Position numbers and translations under genes: made by a program. The notes below the pieces were generated by a model, which was not told the origin of the DNA, made no database searches, and worked only from the letters and a program-made list of their open reading frames with translations. From NCBI RefSeq assembly GCF_003259905.1, contig NZ_QLMG01000039.1, positions 1 to 40,684 on the forward strand: a stretch of DNA of 40,684 bases, in the 5' to 3' direction. Positions 7,674 to 15,652 of this stretch are shown here, in pieces (the first letter of the stretch is position 1; the number at the start of each line of letters is the position of its first letter). Source of the stretch: Salipiger aestuarii. Its GTDB lineage: Bacteria > Pseudomonadota > Alphaproteobacteria > Rhodobacterales > Rhodobacteraceae.

Positions 7674-8228
7674 TTACGAGTCCAGTGCGTTCTCGATCGC
7701 CTGGCGCTGATCGCTGTCGCTGTCTTTGCCGTAAAGCGCGGCGCGCAGGTGGTTGACCTGCTCGGTGGTCAGCACGCGCAGGTCGGCCTCGGGCACAAGC
7801 TGATGCACTGCGGCGACTTCGGCCTCGGTCAGGTTCGGCGCGGCCTGTTCCATGTCATCCAGCAGTTGAACGCGGATGGACTCGGGGTCGGCGCCACGGT
7901 TCACAAGCGCGACGATGCGGTCCTTGTCGGCTTCGGTCATCTCGTTGATGCGCCACTCGGGGAAGTACTCGGTCAGAATCAGACGATCGGCCGTTACAAT
8001 GCTCGGATTGTCAGGCTGGGCGATCGACATGATCAAGGTTGCCTTGTCGGTGTCTTCCTTGCCCGACTGCGCGATGGTCATCATTTCGGCGACCTGTGTG
8101 TCGGTCAGCGTCGCGAAGTTGGCCTCCGGGTAGTACATCGAAATGGCGTTCATTTCGGCCTGCGATGCGGCGAAGGCACTGGTCCCCATGACGGCGGTAA
8201 GGGCGGTGATGGTCATAAAGCGTTTCAT
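7674..8228 (-). CDS. Exported hypothetical protein
   Basis: The protein has 184 residues, with a clear Sec signal peptide in the first 21 residues (ending TSAFAA) and a ribosome site AAAGGA before the ATG. The mature part is acidic, helical and without cysteine. It contains loosely repeated segments built around a Leu/Thr-Asp/Glu-x-Glu/Gln-Val motif (LTDTQVAEM, LTEAEVAAV, LTTEQVNHL), which suggests three or four short helical repeats. I do not recognise the family. It is transcribed away from secE and ends at the bidirectional terminator next to the transposon end. The likely location is the periplasm. Confidence 0.75.
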   Translation of the reverse strand: MKRFMTITALTAVMGTSAFAASQAEMNAISMYYPEANFATLTDTQVAEMMTIAQSGKEDTDKATLIMSIAQPDNPSIVTADRLILTEYFPEWRINEMTEADKDRIVALVNRGADPESIRVQLLDDMEQAAPNLTEAEVAAVHQLVPEADLRVLTTEQVNHLRAALYGKDSDSDQRQAIENALDS

Positions 8229-8707
8229 GGTGTATCCTTTCGTCAGTTCCGTTTTAGCAGCGACCCGAGGTCGTTACGCCCGCGAGGTGTCCGCACAGGC
8301 GGAAATCTTCGTATGGCGGTCCCGACCGTCTGTTTGGCCGTGCGTCGTCTTGTATCCAGCGTAGCGTCGTCGCTGCGTCGGTATGGCTGTACAACGGCGC
8401 CCCGACATGGTTGGTTCCGAGGCAGAAGGCTGCAAAGATTCTTCTTTTTCGCCATGGACTTGCGCGCTGGATCGACCACGCGTGCGCAAACGCGTGCGGG
8501 CGGGCCGGGTTCCGGCGCAAACTGGGCGTTGCGATCAGATCTGCGCGACAATCGCTCACGTCGGCGTGATGATGGGCCGCCCTGCGGGACGGATATGTCC
8601 GGGGGCCGGGTCCACCGGCGTGTTCGGGGGCCGCGCAAGGCTTGCCTCTGGCCGGACAGATGCGTATACGCCCCGAAAACCGCATGAAAACCGAAAGCGT
8701 CGTTCTG
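8229..8707. other. Intergenic region upstream of secE
   Basis: No protein-like frame or tRNA was found. In many Proteobacteria a tRNA-Trp gene precedes secE; I looked for its conserved arms here and did not see them. The region should hold the divergent promoters of the exported protein gene and of secE, but no clear -35/-10 pair stands out. Confidence 0.5.
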
Positions 8708-8899
8708 ATGGCCAATCCCGTACAGTTCATCCAGCAGACCCGCGCCGAGATCGGCAAGATCGTCTGGCCGTCGCGCCGCGAAGTGCTGCTGACCACGGTC
8801 ACGGTGTTCATCATGGCCGCCCTGACGGCGACCTTCTTTGCGCTGGTCGACATCCTGATCCGTGGCGGGCTGCAAGGGCTGCTGTCCTATTTCGGCTAG
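8708..8899 (+). CDS. secE: Preprotein translocase subunit SecE
   Basis: The predicted protein has 63 residues. The ATG at 8708 (MANPVQFIQQ) matches the usual alphaproteobacterial start; an in-frame ATG at 8684 would add eight residues. The cytosolic amphipathic helix carries the family motif KIVWPSRREVLLTT, followed by a single membrane segment (VFIMAALTATFFALVDILI). SecE clamps SecY in the SecYEG channel of the inner membrane. nusG follows, the classical secE-nusG order. The ribosome site is weak. Confidence 0.92.
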   Translation: MANPVQFIQQTRAEIGKIVWPSRREVLLTTVTVFIMAALTATFFALVDILIRGGLQGLLSYFG

Positions 8900-8999
8900 G
8901 ACACACCGAGCTGCGGATGGGGCCGCGGGGCGAAAGCCTGACGTGCGGCCTTGATATCCGGTCCGCCAAGGCGGTAAGAGCAAAGCAATACCCTGGGCA

Positions 9000-9036
9000 G
9001 GCGTGCAGCGATTCGAGTTGCACGCCGGTTTTGTTT
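9000..9036 (+). terminator. Stem-loop between secE and nusG
   Basis: A perfect 8-bp stem GGCGTGCA/TGCACGCC with an 11-base loop is followed by GGTTTTGTTT. It lies 100 bases after secE and 85 bases before nusG. It has the form of a weak intrinsic terminator or attenuator and may set the ratio of the two products. Confidence 0.45.
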
Positions 9037-9120
9037 CAGGGACAAGCGTATCGCGCGCCTTTGGCGAGGCGGAAGTGAATGGCCGGCACAGGTTCGGCGC
9101 AAGGTTGGAAGAGGGGCCAG

Positions 9121-9654
9121 ATGGCGAAGCGGTGGTACTCGGTCAGCGTTCTGTCGAACTTCGAGAAGAAGATCGCAGAGCAGATCCGGCAATCGGTCGA
9201 AGAGCAGGGTCTTGAGGACCAGATCGACGAAGTCCTCGTTCCGACCGAGGAAGTGATCGAGGTGCGTCGCGGCAAGAAGGTCACGACCGAACGCCGATTC
9301 ATGCCCGGCTACGTCCTGGTTCACATGGAAATGTCCGATCAGGGCTATCACCTCGTGAACTCGATCAACCGTGTGACCGGCTTTCTGGGGCCGCAGGGCC
9401 GCCCGATGCCCATGCGCGATGCCGAGGTCGAGTCGATCCTGGGCCGCGTTCAGGAAACCGAAGAAGCGCCGCGCACGCTTATTCATTTCGAGACGGGCGA
9501 GCGGGTCAAGGTCAACGACGGCCCCTTCGAGGGTTTCGATGGCATGATCGAAAGCGTCGACGAGGACAACCAGCGTTTGCGGGTGGCCGTGTCGATCTTT
9601 GGTCGCGAAACCCCGGTCGAGCTGGAATTCACCCAGGTGTCCAAGCAGGGCTGA
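9121..9654 (+). CDS. nusG: Transcription termination/antitermination factor NusG
   Basis: The protein has 177 residues. The ATG at 9121 gives the standard N-terminus MAKRWYSVSVLSNFEKK and is preceded by GAGGGG; a longer in-frame start at 9079 is rejected. The NGN domain covers about residues 1-115 (including RRFMPGYVLVHMEM and VTGFLGPQGRP), and the KOW domain about 125-177 (GERVKVNDGPFEGFDG). NusG binds the RNA polymerase clamp, raises processivity and links transcription to Rho and the ribosome. A terminator follows, so it is separated from rplK. Confidence 0.97.
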   Translation: MAKRWYSVSVLSNFEKKIAEQIRQSVEEQGLEDQIDEVLVPTEEVIEVRRGKKVTTERRFMPGYVLVHMEMSDQGYHLVNSINRVTGFLGPQGRPMPMRDAEVESILGRVQETEEAPRTLIHFETGERVKVNDGPFEGFDGMIESVDEDNQRLRVAVSIFGRETPVELEFTQVSKQG

Positions 9655-9680
9655 GGCGGGGCCGCACCGCCATCACGATC

Positions 9681-9706
9681 ACGCACCCTTCGGGGTGCGT
9701 TTTTCG
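9681..9706 (+). terminator. Intrinsic terminator after nusG
   Basis: The stem ACGCACCC/GGGTGCGT with a TTCG tetraloop is followed by TTTTTCG, 27 bases after the nusG stop. Confidence 0.85.
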
Positions 9707-9900
9707 TTTCCACCCGCCGGACAAGGGGCTCGGGCCTTGATCCGGTAACAGATCTGGTCTATGCGCCGGGCTTCGGCAGACCGCCAGTGGCGACTCGGCC
9801 GATTGTGGGAGGCAAGGACACCGCGGTGTCCGATCCTGACCACGCCACATGAACGCCTCCGCGACGCGTCGCGGCAGGAGATGGAACAGGAGACACGCCA

Positions 9901-10350
9901 ATGGCCAAGAAGCTTGCTGGCAAGATGAAACTGCAGATCCCTGCAGGCAAAGCCAACCCGTCGCCGCCCGTGGGCCCCGCCCTGGGTCAGCGCGGCATCA
10001 ACATCATGGAATTCTGCAAGGCGTTCAACGCCAAGACGCAGGAAATGGAGCCCGGCGCGCCGTGCCCGACCGTGATTACCTATTATCAGGACAAATCCTT
10101 CACGATGGATATCAAGACGCCGCCCGCGTCTTATTACCTCAAGAAGGCTGCTGGTCTGAAGCCGGTTGGCAAGCGCAACCGTCCCAAGGGGGCCGTCACC
10201 CCCGGTCGTGAAGTCGTGGCCACCGTCACCATCAAGCAGGTGCGCGAAATCGCCGAGGCCAAGATGAAGGACCTCAGCGCCAACGACGTGGAAGCTGCAA
10301 TGCAGATCATCCTTGGCTCGGCCAAGTCCATGGGCATCGAGGTGAAGTAA
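9901..10350 (+). CDS. rplK: 50S ribosomal protein L11
   Basis: The protein has 149 residues, slightly longer than the usual 141-145. The N-terminus [16 protein letters not shown] is a typical L11 start, followed by the conserved [19 protein letters not shown]. The C-terminal RNA-binding domain ends with [17 protein letters not shown]11 sits at the GTPase-associated centre on 23S rRNA. AGGAGA lies before the ATG. The stop codon TAA shares its last A with the rplA start, so the two are coupled; this pair is typically autoregulated by L1 binding the leader mRNA. The 190 bases between the nusG terminator and rplK should hold the promoter and that leader. Confidence 0.98.
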   Translation: MAKKLAGKMKLQIPAGKANPSPPVGPALGQRGINIMEFCKAFNAKTQEMEPGAPCPTVITYYQDKSFTMDIKTPPASYYLKKAAGLKPVGKRNRPKGAVTPGREVVATVTIKQVREIAEAKMKDLSANDVEAAMQIILGSAKSMGIEVK

Positions 10351-11048
10351 TGGCAAAGCTCGGAAAACGCACCCGCGCCGCGCGCGAAGCTTTCGAAGGC
10401 AAGGACGAGCTGACGCTCGAAGAGGCGGTCAAGCTGGTCAAGTCGAATGCAACGGCCAAGTTCGACGAAACCGTCGAAGTCGCGATGAACCTTGGGGTGG
10501 ATACCCGCCACGCGGACCAGATGGTTCGCGGTGTGATCGGCCTGCCCAACGGCACCGGCAAGACCATGCGCGTCGCCGTGTTCGCCCGTGGCCCCAAGGC
10601 TGACGAAGCTCAGGCCGCTGGTGCGGACATCGTCGGCGCCGAAGACCTGATGGCCACCATTCAGGGCGGCACCATCGAGTTCGATCGCTGCATCGCCACC
10701 CCGGACATGATGCCGATCGTCGGTCGTCTGGGCAAGATCCTTGGCCCGCGCAACCTGATGCCCAACCCCAAGGTCGGCACCGTGACCATGGATGTCGCTC
10801 AGGCTGTCAAGGACGCCAAGGGCGGCCAGGTCCAGTTCCGCGCCGAAAAGGGCGGTGTGGTCCACGCAGGCGTTGGCAAAGCATCGTTCGACGAAGCTCA
10901 GCTGGTCGAAAACATCCGTGCCTTCATCGGCGCGGTTGCCAAGGCCAAGCCGGCCGGCGCCAAGGGCACCTACATGAAGAAGATCTCGCTCAGCTCGACC
11001 ATGGGTCCGGGTGTCACCATCGACGTGGCCGCTGCCGCGTCCGAGTGA
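10350..11048 (+). CDS. rplA: 50S ribosomal protein L1
   Basis: The protein has 232 residues, the standard length. Conserved blocks include [28 protein letters not shown], the signature [15 protein letters not shown], and the C-terminal [17 protein letters not shown]1 builds the mobile stalk at the E site and represses its own operon. A terminator follows after 25 bases. rplJ and rplL, often next, are not here; the following region is the decayed tct cluster on the other strand. Confidence 0.98.
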   Translation: MAKLGKRTRAAREAFEGKDELTLEEAVKLVKSNATAKFDETVEVAMNLGVDTRHADQMVRGVIGLPNGTGKTMRVAVFARGPKADEAQAAGADIVGAEDLMATIQGGTIEFDRCIATPDMMPIVGRLGKILGPRNLMPNPKVGTVTMDVAQAVKDAKGGQVQFRAEKGGVVHAGVGKASFDEAQLVENIRAFIGAVAKAKPAGAKGTYMKKISLSSTMGPGVTIDVAAAASE

Positions 11049-11072
11049 CCCGGACGCAGCGTTGATCTTGCA

Positions 11073-11101
11073 AAAGGCGGGCCGTTGGGTCCGCCTTTTT
11101 C
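11073..11101 (+). terminator. Intrinsic terminator after rplA
   Basis: The stem AAAAGGCGG/CCGCCTTTTT encloses a short loop and ends in five T residues. Confidence 0.85.
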
Positions 11102-11540
11102 GCATCCACGGGGCGCAGGGCCGGCGACCATCAGGGTCAATCAGAGATCTGCGTTTTTGTGGCTCATCCGGCGGAGTCACCCGCAAACCGGCGCCGATTT
11201 GTCCATCGGCCTTTCCGCAGGCCCCTGACCTGCCCCTGCCAGAGCCTCTGGCGGGGATGGCCGGTCTGGGGGCCGAAAGCGGCGGCGCTAGCGCCTGCGG
11301 GGCGCGGGCACGCGGGACGGGGCAGGACATCGCAACAGCCATGCGGACGCTGTCCGCTGTCCGCTGATGCCGGTGCCTTGCCGCGCAGCGACGCGGGCGC
11401 GGCCCGACGCGCGCGCCTTGCGCGACAGCGACCGGGCAAGGCGGGATGACGACCGACGTGGCAATCGCCGCGCCTGCAAGCGCGGCAACGGCGGTGAACG
11501 CCGTCGCTTTTGTCTGTGCAGTCTCAAACAAGAGGACCAG
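11102..11540. other. Region between rplA and the tctA remnant
   Basis: Several frames are open but none looks like protein. On the minus strand one frame starting with TTG at 11531 opens with a signal-peptide-like run (KATAFTAVAALAGAAIATSV) and then turns into arginine-rich noise; it also runs antisense into rplA, so it is not called. The tctA reading frame continues through here to 11288 beyond the point where similarity ends. Confidence 0.4.
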
Positions 11541-13056
11541 TCCGTAGTGGCCGTTTCGTCGTTGGACACCTTGCGCGCGCGGCGAGCAAGCCAGATCGGC
11601 AGGACCATCACCAACAGCGCCAGCACATACAACAGGATGCGTGTCCAGTTCGACACCAGGATGCCCCGGCCCCCTCCCGAAATCGACAGGGCGCGGCGCA
11701 GATTGTCCTCAAACAGCGATCCCAGCACGAAGCCAAAGATCACCGGCGCGAGGCTGAATTCCAGCTTGCGCAGGAACCAGCCGAACACGCCCGGCATCGT
11801 GATCATGAACAGATCATGCGGGTTGCCGACGATGGTGTAGATGCCGATGAGCGCAAGAACGGCAATCAGCGGTGTCAGGGAGTGCTGCGGAATCGTCAGC
11901 ATCCGGGCGAACAGCCCCACCAGCGGCAGTTTGATGTTCAGCCGCGCCACGTTTCCGATGTACATCGACATCACCAGCCCCCAGGCGACCTCGGAGCGCT
12001 GGGTGAACATCATCGGGCCGGACCGGATGTTGAACATCAGCAACGCGCCCAGCAGGATCGCGGTGGCGCCCGATCCGGGGATGCCCAGCGTCAGCATCGG
12101 CACCATGGACCCGCCGGCGGCGGCGCTGTGTGCCGCTTCGGGGGCGGCAAGCCGGCGCACGTCGCCGGTGCCAAAGGAGCCGTTCTTGTCGCTGATGCGC
12201 TTTTCGGTGCCATAGGCCAAGGCCGAGGCGACGGATGCGCCCGCTCCCGGCAGGATCCCGATAATGAACCCGATGACCGGGCTGCGCAGGATGGTCCATT
12301 TGGCCAGCGACAGGTCGGCCCAGTTCACAAAGCTCTTGTCGACGGGCCGCGATTTCAGGGAGCCGCGCGCCTGATGTTCGACCAGCGTCAGCAGCCCGGT
12401 CATGCCGAACAGGCCCACCACGATGATCGGAAAATCAATGCCGGTCAGAATGTCGGGAATGCCGAAGGTATAGCGCGCCACGCCGGTGTTGGCGTCGATG
12501 CCGATGGTGGTCAGCATCAGGCAATGGTGGCCCCCAGCAGCGTCTTGACGGTGCTCTTGCCCACAGGCGAGGCCAGCGAGGCAAAAGCAAAGACCATCAG
12601 CACCACATAGTCCGACGGCCCGAAGGTCACGGCGAATTTCGCCAGCGCCGGGGCGAACAGCGACATCAGGATCAGCGCAAATGTGCCCCCCGCGCACGAG
12701 GCCGCCGCCGACAGCGACAGCGCGCGCCCCGCTTCGCCCTTGCGGGCCATGGGGTGGCCGTCCAGCGTGGTCATCACCGCGCCCGCGTCTCCGGGCACGT
12801 TCGGCAGGATCGAACTGATCCGCCCGCCGTATTCGGCGCCATAGTAGATACCCGCCAGCAGGACCAGCGCCGCTTCGGGTTCAAAGCCAAGGCCGTAGGC
12901 GATGGGCAGCAGGATCGCGACGCCGTTGATCGGTCCAAGGCCCGGCAGCGCGCGGTTCAGCGTGCCCACGAAACAGCCCACCAGCACCAGCATCATGTTG
13001 AACGGGTCAAGCGTGACGGCAAACTCCGACGCCAGTCCGGAAGGGACGCAATCCAT
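11541..13056 (-). pseudogene. tctA: TctA-family transporter large permease subunit, frameshifted
   Basis: TctA is the large membrane subunit of tripartite tricarboxylate transporters. The first 179 residues (13056 to 12517) carry the family motifs ALPGLGPINGVAILLP and SILPNVPGDAG, then stop at a TGA. The chain continues without loss in another frame (CLMLTTIGIDANTGV onward), including IGILPGAGASVASALAYGTE and LTLGIPGSGATAILLGAL. A single missing C in the GCC-CTG junction near 12520 would explain the break. The second part loses similarity after RRARKVSNDE near 11541, and its frame runs on to 11288, so the original stop has probably also been lost. The gene start overlaps the tctB stop (TGATG). 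With all neighbours damaged, a true pseudogene is more likely than a sequencing error. Confidence 0.8.
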
Positions 13057-13331
13057 CAGTCGGCCTCCGTGTCAAAGCTGTCGAGGACCGCTTCGATCAG
13101 CACCGCCGCGCACAGCCGGACCCAGACCTTGCGCGTCACGTCGACATGCGCGGTGTCCGGTTTCCAAAGGATGGTGAGCAGGCAAACCGTCGCAACGATC
13201 GACAGGATTTGCGGCCAGCTTTCGCGGGCGAGCGGGTCGTACTGAAAAGGTGTCCGGATGACGGTGAACGCAATCACCGCGTCGCCGATGGTCACCGCCA
13301 GCAGAACCGCCGCGAAGATGCGGTCAGCCAT
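13056..13331 (-). pseudogene. tctB: TctB-like small permease subunit, truncated
   Basis: The frame from the ATG at 13331 encodes 91 residues, against about 150-170 for TctB. Two membrane segments are visible (FAAVLLAVTIGDAVIAFTVI and ILSIVATVCLLTILW), then the start of a third (LCAAVLIEAVL) breaks off into a short acidic tail. The C-terminal half, with the pair of segments after the IEPLGF-like motif, is missing. The stop overlaps the tctA start. Organisation C-B-A on the minus strand is the standard tct order. Confidence 0.65.
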
Positions 13332-13389
13332 GAGGGGGCTCTGATATACGGTTTGTCGAAAGGTCGGATGCGCCGCAGGGGCCGCTGTC

Positions 13390-13668
13390 AAACGCGACGT
13401 AGCGGATCTGTAACGGCGTGCCGCCCGCTTCGCGCATCAGCAGCGCGCCCTTCATCCAGTCCTGCGAACCGACGGAATCGCCCGCGCCCAGGACAACTGC
13501 CGGGATCGCTGGACAGATCGTCCATCACATTCCTGAGGGAACATATTCGCTGTCGGCGCGCCCCACGACGGCGTCGAAATCGGCACCTGCGGTGGCCAGC
13601 CAGCGCACGTCGGTTTCATCGAAAGCACCGTATTTGCCCAGGATGATGTTCAGCAACTGCACCGCGCG
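13390..13668 (-). pseudogene. tctC: TctC-like substrate-binding protein, internal fragment
   Basis: On the minus strand, 13668 to 13530 reads NIILGKYGAFDETDVRWLATAGADFDAV and then RADSEY, and 13497 to 13390 reads VLGAGDSVGSQDWMKGALLM and then GGTPLQIRYVAFDSG. Both match the middle of the TctC (Bug) fold of tricarboxylate-binding proteins. A TGA lies between them and part of the linker is in another frame (MDDLSSDP), so the fragment has a nonsense codon and small shifts. The signal peptide, first 90 or so residues, and last 150 residues are missing. It cannot make a working binding protein. Confidence 0.7.
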
Positions 13669-13680
13669 GGGACGTCCAGC

Positions 13681-13990
13681 AACCTGTTCACCGCTGGCAG
13701 CCTGCGGTTCGATCGCGCGGCCAAGCTGGCCTGGAACGGCGACAGACCCATCGACATGCGCGCCCGCGCGGTGCAGCTGCTGGAAATCATGATCGACAAT
13801 CTGGGCCCGATGCTTACCAAGGAAGACGTCGCCGACACGCTTTATACGTTTCACGAGGCGCCCGGCCTGAATGCCGTCGAACAGCTTGTCACCCGGTTGC
13901 GCCGCAAGCTTGACGGCACGCCGCTGGTCATCAAGACGGCGCGCGATCTGGGCTGTCTGCCCTACGTCGCCGATGACGAACAAGGAACCG
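13681..13990 (+). pseudogene. OmpR-type response regulator (TctD-like), receiver domain lost
   Basis: The plus-strand frame from 13681 reads as the C-terminal winged-helix domain of an OmpR-family regulator: LRFDRAAKLAWNGDRPIDM, then RARAVQLLEIMI, TKEDVADTLYTF, and the recognition-helix region NAVEQLVTRLRRKLDG with the wing TARDLGCLPYVAD. The receiver domain that should precede it has been deleted, and the sequence directly abuts the tctC fragment on the opposite strand. The frame runs past the expected stop to 14163. It lies divergent to tctCBA and before the kinase, the usual place of TctD/TctE. Confidence 0.7.
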
Positions 13991-15526
13991 CGCTTGCTCA
14001 AGCGGCGGCTGCTGTCGTCGATGGCGGCGGGGTTCGTGCTGCGGCTGTTGTTGATGTCGGTGCTGCTGTGGAATTATTCGCGCGCCGCCGCCAACCGCGC
14101 CTTCGACCTGTTTCTGGCAGGCGCCGCGCTGGCGGTGCTGGAACGGGTGTCCTACAATTCTGATGGCCCCACGGTCGACCTGCCGCAATCGGCGATGGAT
14201 ATTCTGGCGCTGGCGCTGGCGCCGGCGGTGGACGCCGACAGCCCCGATGCCATGCGCGCCCGGATGATAAAGGCCGAAGCGCAGGTGCCGCGCACCGTTC
14301 ACCTTACCAACCAGCTGCTCGCCAACGCCGTGGCGATCCACCGATCCGATCGGGCCCAGCCCGACCCACCGGAGCCGCGCCCGCTGGTGTGCGACACGCT
14401 GGCCGAATTGCCGCGCGACCGACGGTTGCGCAAGGTCACCGTATCCTACGAGGACGGGCAGTTGCCGGACGGTGTCGGCCACATCCGGTGGGATGCCATT
14501 TCCATCCGTGAGGCGCTGCGCAACCTGATCGACAACGCTGTTCGCCACGGCAGGTCAGACAATTCCGTGCTGATCGAACTGGACGGCGACGCCCGCAGCA
14601 TCCGGTTGACGGTGTCCGACGTGGGGCCGGGGATCCCTGCCGCCGCCCAAAGCCGCGCGACCGAACGGTTCATCTCGATTGCCCGCGACACCGCTGGGTC
14701 GGGGCTGGGGCTGGCCATCGTGCGATCCGTTGCCGAAGGCCATGACGCGCGGCTGGAACCGGGCGCCTCGCACCTTGGCGGGCTGCGCGCGGTTCTGGTG
14801 TTTCCCCGGTTTGGGGCGCTGTTGCTGGGGCTGTGCCTGCTGATGCCGCAGGCGTCACGCGCCTGGGATCTGACCATCTACGGGGCGACCGATCTTCCGA
14901 CAAGCCACCGCGACCTGTCGCCGTTCATTCGCGACCATGAGGCCGCGCCAAAGCGCCGGGTCGGCGGCTATGACCTGCGCGGGTCGGGCATCGGATACCT
15001 GTTCGCCACGCAGGACATGATTCAAAGCGTGCAGACGCAGCGCCTGACCGAGGTTCCGGGCCGCGCCGCCATGCGCGTCTATTGCCGCACCTCTGACATG
15101 ATCAAGGCGACCGGCTCCGGCGAAATCGCGCTGGCGCTGGACGTCATCGGGCCCAGCGCCATTGCGCTGGCGCAGGTTTATCCCGAGGTGGGCATCCACG
15201 TTCTGGACGACGACAACCTTGGCATGTCGCGCACCGCCTTCGTGCCGCGCACCGCGCAGGAACCCGAGATGGGGGCCCGCTTCATCGCGTTCCTGTTGTC
15301 GCCCGATGGTCAGGCCCTGATCGACCGCGACACCGCCCCTGATCGCGCCTGCCCCGGCAACCGAACCGCCCACCGCGTCGGCCGGGCTGATGCGTGCGAG
15401 CAGCGGCGCTTTCTGCCAATCCCGCTTGGCCCCGGCCTGCTGACCTTTCTCGACAGGCTCAAGCGCGACGAGGTGCTGCGGGGGGATGCCTCGTTCGCTG
15501 GTGAGGGGGGCAAGAGGCGCCGCTGA
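13973..15526 (+). pseudogene. Sensor kinase remnant fused to periplasmic binding protein remnant
   Basis: From ATG 13973 the frame encodes about 517 residues. It starts as a TctE-like kinase: membrane segment SSMAAGFVLRLLLMSVLLW, a short periplasmic part, then a jump straight to LTNQLLANAVAIHRSD. The HAMP linker and the His-box motif that should lie between are missing, so it cannot autophosphorylate. The ATPase domain has the N box (NLIDNAVRHG), G1 (DVGPGI) and G2 (GSGLGLAIVRS). Near 14810 (FPRFGALLLG) the kinase runs without a stop into a second signal peptide (LGLCLLMPQASRAWD) and a binding protein with YVGATDLP-like start, YDLRGSGIGYLFATQDM, and LSPDGQALIDRDT. Normally these are two genes; the junction and several inner segments are deleted in frame. 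Confidence 0.7.
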
Positions 15527-15652
15527 CGCCGCGTGAGAAAAACGCTGCAATTGCGCCGAGGCGCGGCTATACTGCCCCGCAACAAGGCGGGACAGATCAG
15601 AACCCGCCGAACGGGCAACTGACATGACAGGCTCACAGCGGACAGGGATGCG

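Noticed and set aside
7497-8687. 396-codon plus-strand frame over the exported protein gene
   Set aside because: It is the antisense of the signal-peptide protein at 7674-8228 and crosses its terminator.
8229-8707. tRNA-Trp gene expected before secE
   Set aside because: No acceptor, anticodon or T-arm pattern could be assembled on either strand.
9003-9026. ATTCGAGT in the secE-nusG gap as a tRNA T-arm
   Set aside because: The flanking bases do not pair as a T-stem; the 8-bp outer stem with trailing T bases fits a terminator-like hairpin better.
10134-11531. 465-codon minus-strand frame over rplK, rplA and the following gap
   Set aside because: It is antisense to two ribosomal protein genes; only the signal-like run at its start is notable and it begins with TTG without a ribosome site.
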